Program-made: the position numbers and the translations under genes
The notes under the pieces: generated by a model
What the model was told of the DNA's origin: nothing
The model's input: only the letters and a program-made list of their open reading frames with translations
The model's database searches: none
Shown: positions 1 to 13,700 of the stretch, piece by piece
Numbering within the stretch: position 1 is the first letter of the stretch
Layout: the number at the start of each line of letters is the position of its first letter
Assembly (NCBI GenBank): GCA_963377175.1
Contig: CAUJNA010002746.1
Span: forward strand, 657,370-721,369
Origin: Effrenium voratum
Taxonomy: Eukaryota > Sar > Dinophyceae > Suessiales > Symbiodiniaceae
Length of the DNA stretch: 64,000 nucleotides
Direction of reading: 5' to 3'

Positions 1-1067
1 GCGGTTTCCCTTTCAGACAACCAAACAGAAAGGGTACCCGAGAAAGAAGAAAAGGTCTGAGACCGCAGTAATAAGTTTCAGACCCCTGGGTCCCCTTGAC
101 ACACCCCATCCGGCCGCAAGGCCCTTCTAGATCAAAATCCGAAAGTCAGCCGGGCAAACTCAAAGGAGAACTGAACGCCCGTTTCATCCATTTACACTTG
201 GTCTGTGACCCATTGGTTAAACAGGTTACACAATTTGCACCAAAAAACGACCTAGTAGAGCCACGTACTAAAAGGTGTCGGGTTGGCGAGGACCTGCGTC
301 ACGAAACGCGATTCGGGTCTTGAGGGTTTGGGGCAAAAGTGGTTACGCTCAGCCCGACTGCAATGCAAAATGCACCTCGGTTCCTGGGGGGGGGAGCGCC
401 TGTTCACCGTGTGTGCACTGCTACACGAATGCACTTGAGCTCTCGAGAAAGTGTCCCTGTCATTTGGCAGATGTGCGTGTGTGAGGCGTCTGTGCAGAGC
501 AAATTGTGGGCGCGCTTGAGCGGGCGGCCTTAGCATTTGGCAGGCGTGTGTGCAGTGCTGCGTGGGCGTTCTGGTGCGCACTGCACACACGCACGCAGCA
601 GATATTCACCGCCTCCAAAAGGGTCCTGGCCAACACGACGCGTACTAAAATTGCGCAATTGGCTTTGACCGGACCCTTGCATCAGCCACAAAATCAGTGC
701 AAATAAGCCAACTCCTGCCGGGAGGAACGAATCCCTCTTTGCTGCCGTCTTTCCTTCTCATTGTTCCACGCAGATATGCATGGATGTTCAGCTACCGCTC
801 TCCACATTTGCTGCCTTCTGCCTTTGATGGCTCATCCAAACGTCGACCCCGGAAACATCACCTGGTTCGCAACAAAGTCATCCGAATCCGGATCCTCTTT
901 CACACGGACCACACCCAATTTGAAACTAACCATAGGCTTGTTAATCAACGGCTTTCCCGCGAAAAAAAACAAAGCCTGACCAAAATGGGGCACCTCCCCT
1001 CTATTTATCAACCATGTGTTCATCCAGATCCAACCGCAAAATGGAAAAGAAAAAAAGGACGAGCAAC

Positions 1068-1106
1068 CCCCAAGGCCCCAAGGCCCCAAGGCCCCAAGGC
1101 CCCAAC
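1068..1106. repeat. 8-bp microsatellite AAGGCCCC
   Basis: About four and a half tandem copies of AAGGCCCC in the spacer beyond the gene B stop. Apart from this and degraded intron-type repeats I see nothing in positions 1-1606. Confidence 0.85.
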
Positions 1107-1606
1107 GCAGCCCGGCCTCCCACATCGTTGCTGGGAGTCATCGGGCGCCTGAACGACCAGAACTGTTCGGAACCCTTGGAACGAGCGGCGGGGCGGCCGC
1201 TCCGAACAGGGAAGCGGCTGAGGGCTTCACAACCTCTTCTTCCCCGTTCCTCACGTTTCCCCTTCAAACATCACCCCAAAAGGAATATCGGGACCCCTGT
1301 GCAAAAAGGTCCAAAGGGGTACCCAAAAATGTACGCAGCAGAGGACAATCCTTCGACACAACAGGGCTTTCATTTTGAAGCATAACCGCACCCAAAGGAA
1401 ACTGCCAAACACTGGCCTATCAGTGTGAATCTTAAGTGGCTGGACCCTTTGGTGGACATCAAAAACACCTGGTCGGGCTCATGCCCAGTGTGACACTGTT
1501 CCAACCATCCAAGTTCATAGCCGTGGTACTTACCAGGAACCAATGGCAAGGACACCAACTTGAGAAAATCCCAACCTGACTCGCAATGCGGGCCATAGGG
1601 TCCCCT

Positions 1607-1711
1607 TCATTCTGGCTCCCCCGTTCCCCGTTCCCGTTCGGCCCCGGGCCCAGGGGAGGGCGCGTTCAGGCTGGCCAGCATCGCGGCGAGGAACATGTCC
1701 GGCGTGTGCGC
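1607..1711 (-). CDS. Gene B terminal exon with stop
   Basis: 34 codons and TGA. The peptide starts AHTPDMFLAAMLASLNAPSP and ends with charged ERERGTGEPE. The acceptor is CGCGGCAG. If the frame is spliced again at a GC within the Pro/Gly run, the gene would continue off the left side. Confidence 0.45.
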   Translation of the reverse strand, partial: AHTPDMFLAAMLASLNAPSPGPGAERERGTGEPE

Positions 1712-4700
1712 CTGCCGCGGTGATCCGCGCGTCCGCGGCTTTCGAACGCCGGGGGGTTCAACAAACCCAAAACGCCCAAGAAAAAAAGGCGAAGGGTGTC
1801 AAAACTTGGAGGACTCCCCCATAGTTGGTGTCCTTTTTGGAACTTTTGGCGGTTCCCAAAAAGACACCGCATGAAGCGGGGCAGAATTTGATTGAGGGGC
1901 TTCCTGTCCGAAACGCCCCCCCAAGGCAGCACCTGCACCACCTCAAACAGCACCCCCAACAGCATGCCCCCTGGCACCCTGCTGTCAATCTCGCAAATCA
2001 CCTCCCCCTCTTTATCAGAAGTTAGAACCCCTTTAGCTTTCAGCTATCTGGGGAAAAAGGATACTCAGGTGTCGTTTTGAAAAAACAGATGCATTCCACC
2101 ATTCGAAATCCATCAACTTTCAACCAAAATTGGAACCAGAAAGGGCATGTATGCAACGAGCAAGACGAGCACTTTCTTTCCCAAGAGGACATGTGAAAGT
2201 CGGGGGGCACGTCGCCCCGGCTTGTGTGGCTGAAATTTGGGTGGGCCCGCTTCTACCGCGGTAGAATCTTGTCTACTCGTGAACTACTGGGAGCTAGCCT
2301 CTGATTTCCCCCTAATTCGTCGGCAAGTTACAGTATGTCTTTTCCCAGCAAGCGATGTGCTGCTCATGTAGGCGAACGCTGCACTGGCGGTTCCTTGAAG
2401 GAAACAAGGCAGTGAACAAGTCAACAACCAACCAAGACAAAACAATAATGGTCGCACTTACATGACTTCTCCCAGAAATTGCCAGGCTGGGATTGGGATA
2501 CATGAAATCTGCAAACCTCGTTCCAAACCCTGGAAGTAAGGGATGTGCCCCGGCAGTGAGCTTAACCGGGCGCCCGGGCGTGCGTGTGGCCCGGGGGAAG
2601 AACCAGATGCACGTAGGCGTCCATGCACTTCTGAGCACAAGCGGGCGTTTCCTTCCGAAAGGGAAGTAGTGGAAAAAACCAGACGTCGGAAAGGGTACCC
2701 GCAAAAAAACTGGCCACGCCTTTTCGTGAGGATACCCTGCTTTTTGGCGGTGTTACAGGGAGACCAAAAGCAAACCCACAATTTTGGGAGCCCCCGCAAA
2801 CAGGCAGAATACCCTCAAGGGCGCAATCAGCAGATTTGTTGGGCGCCAGCCCAGGCTTGGGCGGAAATATGTCCGGTGGGCGTGTCAGCTGTTGCCCCAA
2901 GACTGCAATCGATTCTGGGGTGGTGCTTCCAGCCCTTTAAAAACACCGTGCTCTTGTTCCCGGCAAGGAAGAACAGAAAACGCTTCTGTCACTCATGCTA
3001 TTGGCGGACATGAACTCCCCCCAAAGGGTAAGGGTCCCCTGTCAACAACGTCTAGGGATACTCAGCAGCTGGCATGTTTGGGCTTTGTGTTGGCAGCCTG
3101 AAGCACTCCGAAAATGCCGTTTTCCCACGTCCTCTCAGTCTTTTCCAGGGTTCTTGATAGGATACATCCCAACACCACCCCAAAACAGCTGCTGGTTGGG
3201 TGACTTGTTCACTGGCCCAAGCTGTTTAAGGGGGCCCCCTATTGTCCAACGAACCAGACAGAAAAATCCCACAGCGGGCAGCCCGACAAAGAGCTGGGCG
3301 AGCTCCCGCGGCTCGTAGAGGGTGTTGATGTCCGGCAGATCTTCCACCTGGGAAAATCGGGGGGGGGGGGGGTTTTACCAGACCCCTGGCTTTACCCCCC
3401 AGAGCCCCAAAGAAATCCCCAGAACACAAGAAATGCCAGGAACCTGCAGAGGAATTGTCCAGAACCCCCAGCCTTCCCAGATCTCCCAGGCCAAAAAAGA
3501 AGCAAAATAGGCCAAGGTATCAACCTAACCGCTTAAAAGCACCCCCCGAGAAAAGGCCCGAAGGCCCAAAGGGAAGAGTCGATTCTTAACCCGGGCTGTG
3601 CGTTTCCTTTGCCCAACTCCCATCCAACAGAAAACCGCTTGGTGGTGTTCTCCGTAAACCTTTCCCGGCTCACACAGGCACAGGCTTCAACTGGGGTGTG
3701 ATCTTCATGAGGGTCCAAAGGCAAACCCCTCGCCGTGTCAAAGACTTTAGACATGCCCTTTGCGCCTTCGCCTAGCGGATTGGGAAAGCTCAAGATCGGC
3801 TCAAAGGGTTGCCAGTCAACACATCACGCGTTGGCCCTGCCACTGTGAGCAACAACATAAGCCAACGCCTGTTCTCGCCAAAATGGCCCCTCCCTTCGTC
3901 ATCGGGTCTGCAAAAAATCCACCCATCAAAAATGGAACGGATATCTTGACCTCACAAATGGTGGGGCTGCCTTTTGGCGTTCCTGTTGGTCTACCTTTTA
4001 ACAATTGCGGAAAAAAAAAATACACACGCGCACACTTGAAACCTCTGTGGGGAGTCCACCAAGGCTTTGGTGAGTGATAAGAAAAGGGAAAAAGAAAGAG
4101 ATCAAGAGATAGCAGTTCCCATCCAATAGAATTAGAAACAATGTGCATCTCCGGTCAGTCCCTTCCCTGTCTACTAAAGAATCCATACGCTTATAGGTGG
4201 TGAAGTATAATGAAACGGGAGATATGAAAGATAGAGTTGAATTTAACAAATAATACATGAGAAATAGATAGAAGAAAGCAAACACATGACTTTAAGGATA
4301 GATGCAGACAGACCAAAAGAATGAATAAAAAGGAAAACATTCCTGATCCAATAGATGACGGGCAAGTCCAGCAATGAGAAGAATCTGGAAAGGATGGGAT
4401 TCTTTTGGCAAACACTAGACTATGTAGGAAATGCGGTGGGAAAAAGGCAAGTATAACAGCCATAAACATTGAATTACAGTGAAAAGAGAGACAGAGAGAA
4501 AAGCACATAGTACAAACGATATGTTCTCCATTGAAGACTATCATTTTGTGTGCAATCCAACATTGAACCGGTTATTGTTCATCATTGTCCATGTCCTGTT
4601 TTTCTTTGTGGTTGCCTTCTATGTTCAGGCTACATATTCTATCTTCCAATAAACCTAAAGGGAATTCTGCTGGTACAAAGATAACAGATTTCCTTTCATA

Positions 4701-7700
4701 AACTATTAGTAGAGATCTCTAAGACAGGATTGTTCTTGTCTATCTATATCTTCTTCAAATTACCTCCGGGTTCTCTTTTTCTCACATCCAGATAATGCAT
4801 TAGAAGCATGTGAGTCGAGCCGACATGGGCTAGGTGTCCCTTGACGCATCGAGTCATCTTCGTTCAACCCTGCTTATGCGGTTGGTCTCCGGGTAGATCG
4901 GGGTCTCGGCAACCCACACGCTCAAGTGGGTTCCACGCTGGGATTCCACACACATCTTTGTTTTTCGGATCCTTTGGTGTCCATCGATCGCAGCCCGCAA
5001 CATCCCGATCTCTTGGGGTTCCCACGCGGCGAGCGGATCGAAATGAATGCCCCGCGCCTTGCGCTTGATGCCCAGCGCATGGGGGATGTGCTTTCGGGGC
5101 ATGGCCGGCTTCCAGATCTCACCTCGGAAGACTCGCGAACCTCCAAATAGGGACCCACACATCGGTGGGTTCCTTGACCTCCCTTCAAACAAACCCAACA
5201 GTTTGGTGCCCTCAAAAAATAAGACACCCCCGAATCGATCCAGAAAGCTGGGAAGGCCGGAATGCACAGGCAGGTTAGGACTTTCAGGCCAAGAAACGTG
5301 TTTTAAGGGACAAAGGGGGGTCCGTTCCAACCGCCTGCGCGCATGTGTGTGTGTGTGTGGGCCAAAAAATGTTGTTCTACATTGACAGGTATCCTATCCC
5401 GTACCAGCCGTTTCACGAGCTGGGGATAGGATAGGAAGGACAAGCATTAGATTGAGGATTATGTTTCCTAATCAAGAGATTTCTACCGGAAAAATCCTCA
5501 ATCATATGCTGTGTCTATAGGTGAGTCCCATCCCTTCTACCTTCCTATCCTCGCTCTCGCGCCCACTTGCCCGAAGGAGCCGGAAAGAAACAGATATCCT
5601 TTTTGGGACCTTGAGTAAGCTGGACCAAAATCGGAAAACCAAGAAGTCCAAAAAACAAATCTGGTCGGTTTTGGAAAACTGAGCCCTGACAATTGAGCAC
5701 TTGCTGCGGCGGACAGGCTCAGGATCAAAGCTTACTTGGGCAGCGCCCGAAAGCCCTTGACAGTCAGTTCTACCAAGATAGCGGTAAAGGTTTGTGCAGG
5801 CCACTAAGCAAGTCACCACAGCCATCATGAAACCAGGCAGAACCATCTAAAATGGCAAAAGGACAGTGGAATCATCTTGGCAAATTACTATTTCACAGCT
5901 GGAAATACGAAATCCAAGTAAGGGACCTTCACGGGTGACCTCGTGTCAGCTCACTGTAATGTGCCCAGCACCTACCAACTGGGCTGTTCAATCCACAATC
6001 CTGATGAAACCGCATTCCATGGGGACCAAATCCGCAAGAACTCAACTAGGTCCTCCAGTACAGAGGTTAGAATAAGGGTACCCTTTTTTTCTGTAGTCTA
6101 TTTGAGTAGGGGAACCCTCCCACCAAAAAAGGGCAAAAGGGCCCAACTGGGGGACCTAGTCAAAAGGATCGAGGATTTCTCGCGGACCGCGCAACAGCCC
6201 GGTCAGTGGCCTTCCGCTTCGCGAAAGGCGATTCGAATCGCCTTTAGCCAAGGCCCGGGCTCTCTCTGCTGCTCCGGCGGCGGTTTCCGTCCTGAACGAA
6301 GGCAGGCCGGGAATTCGAGGCGGGACATTCTAGTGCAACCTTCCCCATTCTTTCCAGGCGTCCTTCTTTCTAGAAAACCTCCGGAAACCCAGGGAAACGG
6401 CCGGTTTTCGAAAAGAACGATGGTTGGAAAGAATGGGGAATCAACCCAAAAGGACATGGGGAGTGTCCCAAACCTTTCAGAACGTCGCAAGCCGCAAGCC
6501 AGGCTGTTTGTCGATTCCAAAGAATCACTTCGGCCTTCCACTCAACAAGGTGCCAAATAGTTTCAGGGGTCTGCTTTTTGTCTTCCCCTTGAGCAAAAGG
6601 TGGATCACCTTTTGTGGGGTTAATGGAAAAGGCCAACACACCAAAGGCCAGCCAGCGTGTTGTTGAATCCGCAGCTGGGACGACTAAGATGTTGTCTAGA
6701 TAGTCGAGTAACTCCAAACCCAGGCCAGGGTTCTCTAAAGTTCCTCGGCAAACAACCCAACAAAAAGAACCTTTGCAATGGGTCCGGTCCAAATGGGTGA
6801 CCTTTAAACCATCCCAAAGGCGAACCTTGGGCAGGCATTCCAAGAAACCTAAACTTTAGTCAGCTCGCGCATTTTTGCAGGGAAATGTCTGGCCAAGCTT
6901 ACACCCCCAAGAAGTATTCTTGCTGGTTGAAAGGGGAGATGAAGAAAGCCCAACGTTGAGAAGCTAAGTCTGGCAATGGCTAAGCCCCCGTTCGTAACCC
7001 AAGATAAGGATCTTGGGCATGGCCTTTGAACAGCCCTGAACTTTCCAACACGGACATTGTGTGGGCTAAATGATTCGAATGGGGGGGGGGGGTTGGGGTA
7101 CCAAACCCAAATTAAGCCATGACCTGACCATTGGACAACAATCGTCCTTAGGTATGTGACTTTAATTGGGGACCCTTTGGTAGACATCATTTAGTTGGGG
7201 ATTTATGTCCAACTAACATCCACCAACCACTTTTCAGGGGTAGGGCCACCCGTTAAAACTCATCGCCATATAGGGAGCCTGCCGCACGCCGATTTCTCTC
7301 CCCCGCCCCGCCTTGGATCGCTCCTCGCTGGTGACTGAGCCTCCAGGCGTGGATCGGATCGGAATGCGAAAAGCGGATAAGCCGAAATCCAGACGGCGGC
7401 TAAGAAACGATGATTGCCCCAAAAAACCCATCGAAAAACCATGGGGAAACGCTAAGACACCCACAAATTTCTGAGGATTGCCCGGCAAATGCCAAGAACG
7501 GATTTCGCAACCATCCACAGCATGTGCTAAATAAATAAATAAATAAGTAAATAAATAAAAACGGGGGAACATTCAGCTTCCCCAAAAAGAGTGGTCTGGA
7601 TCGATGGTTTGGAGGCTAGGCCATTTGCCCTCTACAAAAACTAACGCATCCTGGGAATCAAATCTCATTTGTTACGGCTTTAAGACAAGAAGCGCGTGAT

Positions 7701-10700
7701 TAGGGCTCAAAGAAAGGGGGTGGCGCAAGATGAGCGACTTGGGGAAAAGCCCGATCCAAGAAAGAAGTTTGGGCTCTAACATGCGGCGCAGGCTCCGGAG
7801 TGGTTCAGAGCGTTGGGCTATTTGAAGGCTTCAGAGTCCGCTGTGTGTTTTGTTTCCGGGTGGTGGGTGTCCCTTGTCAAATCAAAGAAGAACAAGGTCT
7901 TATCTTTTGTTTTGTTTAATGGCCATTGGATTTTCCTTCATTTCCCATTTCAACTAGCAGCTAGTTGACACGTTTTGCGTCCCGATCGGATCCCTCAGAT
8001 GGAGTGGGGCGCGCTTTTTGGGTCGAATTTCTGTGGACTGGGCGAGGTGCTTCTTGTGTTCTCGCAAGATTAGGGGACCCCTCCATGAAATTTGTTTGCT
8101 GTTGGTTTTCCGTCTGAAACCCTCCGAGGACTTGCGCACTTTCACTCTCAAATGCTAGGACTTGCTTTGACACCCCACATGGGTGCTTTTCTTGATATTC
8201 AGGCACACCTTAGTTTGTGGTTTGGATGCCCTACCCTCTTGTGGTCCACCCGTTCTTCCCATACCTTCGGAGCCCTCCCGCACCTGCGTCGGCTTCCCCT
8301 TCTGAGGAGGTGGCCGAGGAACCCTGCGAGTCATCGCTTGGGCCCGACAGGCCCGGGCTGACAAATGCCTTGAACAAGACCCCTCTAGGGCTGGCCAAGT
8401 GTAAGTCTGGCGCACAAGTGGTTGGCAAGCTGTGTACTAACCCACCAATCACACCGAGGTGAACTCCACTTGGGGGGGGGGACTTGGAAGTGGGTTGTAA
8501 CCTAGGTTACCAACAGCTTCCAAACTTGGCCGAACACCCGAGTAGACGCCTTCCTGACTTCCAAAGCTGTGATCTGACAACACAGAAGTGCGGGCAAGCG
8601 CCCTTTCTCCACCAAATCATGCGAAAGCCGATGGCTCCCCTGAGCATCCCAAGGTCTCCAGGGAGCATCCCTCGTATTGCCGACTCACCTTCCAAAGCCG
8701 CGCTCCGCGGCTTTGATGACCCAATCATAGAAGTGGAAGGGGCTTCCCACAAAAGAAAGCAGTCATCCAAAAGCTTCCTGGCTTTCATGGTCGCACGGCA
8801 GCAAGAAAAACGACACAAAGGTGAATCTGAAAACTGAAGGGGGGTGGGAGGTTCGGTTTTCTTGAACCCCCATCCCACTGAACCCCCCCCCTCGCCCCCA
8901 ATTGCTTGGATTGGAATTTGGGTGGGACCAACCCCCTGTCAAGCCATAGTTTTAAGCACTGTTTCAACCATCTCCTTTCCCTTGCTGGTCTGCAGAACCA
9001 TCCCCAGACCTGTCCTGTGGGTCCACCCACCACCAAAAGCACCGGAAGCCCGAGCCTCGTCGGAGTCCTGTTGACTTGTGCCTGCCAAAGGCAATTTGAC
9101 ACAATTGCAGCGGACGGACTTTCCTTGGCCCACAAACAAGGGAGTCACGAAAAAATAGGTTGTGTCTGAGTCTGCTTTGCATTTTGCCTACCCTAAGACA
9201 ACAAAGAATCCTTTTGCAGGAGGCCGCTTGGTGAATCGGGATCTGATGCCTCAGGACAGGACAAGAACAAGAAGATCCTATGAACGGGCCACAAAGATGG
9301 CAAGCACATTCCCATCCAATATTGCTGGCACTCTTCCCTGGGTAGATTGGACGAACAAGTCACTGTTTGTGTCCCACCAAAATGGTCAAAATACCCAAGT
9401 AGAATAAGCCGCAGGTCAACTGTCATGAATAGCGAGAAGGCGCGGCAAGTCTATCCATTCTGAGGATGTGCCGATCATTGGCTGTGTCTTTGGATCAGCT
9501 CTGCCAAAGCTTCACTCTCCGGCTTTGGCCAGGAAAATCAGGATTGACACCTGGGTACTTTTGACCCTATATTAATCAACCCCCGCTTGTTAAAAAGGCG
9601 GGAAACGTTTCCTGGGTTTGGTGGGGAATCACCACTTTTGGAGGGGAATACCCCCACCCCCAACGTAAATAGACAGGTTGGTTTATAAATATGGGGTCAA
9701 CATTACAGCTACGTCTCCCCAAATGGCGGGTTTCTCTTTTGGTTTCATGAAACACCCAGGCTTCTCCGGGACCAACGGGGAAACTCCCAAACTAGGTGCC
9801 TCTCACAAGGAAATGGGGAGGGGGTTAGCCATCTTCAAAAACAACCAAACAAGCAGAAGCGCCGCCCCCCCCCCAAAAAAAAAAACAAACAAACACTTTT
9901 CGTTTCTTTTCAGACCATCCTGGAGAAAGAAAAAAAAACGAGGAGCACGGGAAAGAGGCCCAACTGTTCTTACAAGAAGCAGTGACCGCAGCTCCCGCGC
10001 CTTCCCCCTCTGTGGCAGCTCCTGCAAAGGCAACAGAAATTCCCTAGGTGCAAGTGTAACCCCTCTCAGGCGCTGAGATTGTCAAATGCATCACTTCAAA
10101 GATCTGGAAAGGTTTGTGATATTTGATGGGGTTCTTTGACTAGTTAGGTTACAGCCCCCTTCTGAAAGAGAATCCCGAGCAGTGCAGGTAAAGGCGGAAC
10201 TACCCCATGAAATATGAAACTGCGTTTTTTGAGGGTACCCTTTTGGGGGTTGGGAAAAAAAGGGAACAGAAACTACCAGTATGGGCGGAGGTTCGTCCAA
10301 AGGATGTCTCATCCACCATGTCAAAGTGCATTTCACTTCAATACACCGATTGGGTAAGGACGGTGCTGTCTGCCCCTAAGTCCCTAATTTGGGAGAACCT
10401 TTTGAAGAGTGCCATGCACAAGCAACTGGAACTTGGCAATGACAAGAGCAGTGTGGGGGAGCTCGCGCTATGAACCCCATGGTGGCTTTGCTCATGTTGA
10501 CTGCTTCTGCAATGCCAAGGCAGATGTAACTCCCATCCGACTGCATCACTCTAGTCTATCACTTAGAAATTCCACTGACACAATAGCACTAAAACCAAAG
10601 TTACTACCCAACACCTGCGGTTGCCATCTGCGGTTTTGTGGTAAAATATTGCCAATTCCTGCTTGCGTGCTCTTCCGTAGCCAGCAAGACCGTGCACGCA

Positions 10701-13700
10701 CGGCCTTTGCGCATTGAGGCATCACCGCGGGCTCAAAGCCCAGGGCTTCAAAAGTTTAAAGTTTTGCCTCGGCCACGAAAACGAAACGAAGACAGCAATG
10801 AAAAGTTCAAAAGTCTTGGACAAGTCAGGAACTGGGTGGTGTCTTTCTGGGGTACACTTTTTGGGATGGCTAAGGGGAAGTCAAAGGAAACTACAAGGTG
10901 ATTGTAAGCTTCCCTCGGCTTTGAAAGGCAATAACGTGCCCCTAGAAAAACCAACCATGAATATTAAAACTGGGGTTGCGGAGATGTCCAAACTAGTTTA
11001 GTGATGATTGAAAGGGGACACAAGGCGCATTGTTTGGGCCCTTCGCTTGTAATTACAAGGGGCGGTATATAGCATGCCTAAAGGGCACCTACTTCAGACT
11101 GCAACACGCGATTGAACCAAAGAACATCAAAGAACATCGGCCCCTGGGGGTTGTCAAACAAGAGACATACATGAGGCCCGTTTTTGGACAACAGGCGTGA
11201 TGTCCAAACCACCCCCAGAAGTAGCCCCCCAATCACTATGAAAAAAGGGCACTCCTCCGGCACGAGGCGCAGTCACGATCGAGAGCGCGGGTGAGAGGGG
11301 CATGCCGCCCACACCACTGGCTGAGACGCCCAAAGGCGGACAAAAAAGACCCTTCAGAAAAAGCAACATCCCCAAAGAAATACCCTTTCCTGAAATCCAT
11401 GTCTTTCACCGCCCCCCCGCGCCTAGGATGTCAGTGACCGGGCCCGCCGCGTTGTTGGGCATGATGTGCATCGACCTGCGAGAAATTATGTGGGGAAATT
11501 CCGAGGGCCTTGCAGGGCTCAGGAATGGTCCAAAGTGAGATCCGCAGACAGTGGCCCTCGGAATGGCGGCTCTTTTTTTTAATGTTGGACCCCCGAAATC
11601 AGTGGTTTTGCTCAACACCCCAGGTACCCTCCCATCCAACGTGGGAACTTGACTGGGCTCGTCTCGTGGGCTTCGAACATTTGGAGGTGGATCAATACCC
11701 AAAAGACCGTAGGTATTTTTCCCATTTCGTGGGAAATCGCAATCTTTTGTGTGGCTTTCCCCAATGGTCATCCCATGTGTAAAGGAACTTTTGATCAAGC
11801 CCCCATTTGCCGTTGGGGACAGCAGGGTTCGCCTTAAGGCTCGCAAGCTCAAAACCGCGCCCGGAACTCGGTCCCATCAGAATTCGGTGGGGATTCACGC
11901 CCACCTGTGAGGGGTTGCCGAAGACATATGCATAGGCATCTAGAGGCCAAGATAAACCCCCAGTCAGGTTCCATGGCAATGTGGGTGGGATAATGTAAAC
12001 TTCGGAGTCTTCCCAGAAGGACCACACGAATCTGAGGAATCCCGCATAAAATGAACACAGTTGGCTGCTTGACAAGTGCGCACCAGATTTCCTTGGGCTT
12101 GGCGCCAGCTGATATGCCCATTTGTTGGGCAAGACATTGCCACCGGATGCCCCCCGCCGCCGACGCTTTGCGGTTCGGCGGCAAGGGCATCCTTGGCAAG
12201 CGACACTAGCTTAGACAGATGCCACCGCTCTGCCAGGGTGACCCCGCTGAAAAACTTGGAACACAAAGTGTGTCTTGTTTTGAGGGTGCCCGTTCTTGCT
12301 TTTGTTGTTTAAGGGAAACCTAAAGGACATTGAATCAGTTCGCACCTCGCATCTCAGGGAAGCCCTGGAGAGCCATCGCGGTACATTTACATGAGCCCCC
12401 ATCTTGGAAACTCAAACATCCTACAGGGGAAACTGCGAATCCTTTCCCAAGGGCCTTGAGCCAGCAATCATGGAAGATGACAGGATCATGGGTTTGAAGT
12501 CTTCAACCCTTTATCTTCCGTGATTCTGGAGCCATGACTGCTGGAGGCAGACTTATTTTAGCCATTTGGCCCAGCCGCGTAGAACAGTTCGCTACAAACC
12601 GACTTTGAACAACTAACTTAAACCACAACATGTCAACGCTTCGCACCAACAATCATTGAACATCTAAACAACCCCCTTTGAAAATCAAAAGCCATTGAAC
12701 CCCCCAACAACCAACAGAAAAACACAAACTCCCTACATCTCTCTCTCCTCCCGCGGCGCCGGCGGCAGCACCGCTTTCGCCGCGGCTTTCGGCGCCGCTG
12801 TCGGCGCCCACGGGGCGCTCTGCGTCAGCGCCAGCGCCGCGTCCGCGGCCGGGCGGTCCCGTGAGGAGTCGCCGACGCGGTCCGCCAGGAGCTGGGCCAC
12901 CAGGCGCCGCGTCTCCGCGGCCTCGGTGCGTTCCGAGTTGGATCTGCGTGTTTGATGCTTTTTAGTTGAATCCTCTGGACCATGCTTTCCCGAGTTTGGT
13001 CTGTGTTTGTTTTTTGATTTGGGTTCTTTGGACCAAGAACTTCCAAGGTTCCTCTGAAAATTCATGGTGTCATGTTGGTGCTTGGGGAACCCTTTTGGGG
13101 AAGGCGAACCATTGCTGGAAATCCTTTTGCTTGGGAATATCATCGCAGTGTTGTGGGAAATTGAGGGGTTGTCTCTACATGATGCAACTCCAAAAAACTG
13201 GTTGGTGTCCAATCGGGCCACAGTCAAGTTACAAAGGTTCCCTAAGAAGACATCGGAAATTGGGGTCCCCATCTCCCTCCCAAATATGTGATGCTTCGCA
13301 TGTTTCAGGGCTCCCCATATTTCCACCCACATCACCCCAGCTAAAGCAGATTCACTTTACATTTACCCAAAATTCTATGTTTCACAAACCAAAACGGGAC
13401 ACACGGGGAACCCTCTGTTCGGGGTTTCCCGTAAGGAGACAACCCATGGTCCTTTCACGGGGTTGAGGTGCAAATGATGAGGGGGTGTTTTGAGGGAGGA
13501 TGCCAGAAAGAACACACCAAGTTGTGATGTTCAACATCTGGTAGGGGTCAGTTGTTGACAGTCAAGTCTTGGGGTTGGTTGTTGGCATTATGTTCTATGG
13601 CCCCGTTGTTTCGCCCGTTGCTTTCGATCCACATCCAACCATGTCCTTCCGCGAGCGCACCGCGCCGAGGCGCCGTCTCGTACTTGGCGAAGAGCTCCGC

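Noticed and set aside
8484..8837. Plus-strand frame ending KRHKGESEN with a possible donor
   Set aside because: The minus strand over the same bases gives an exon with canonical GTGAGT donor and correct phase to both neighbours.
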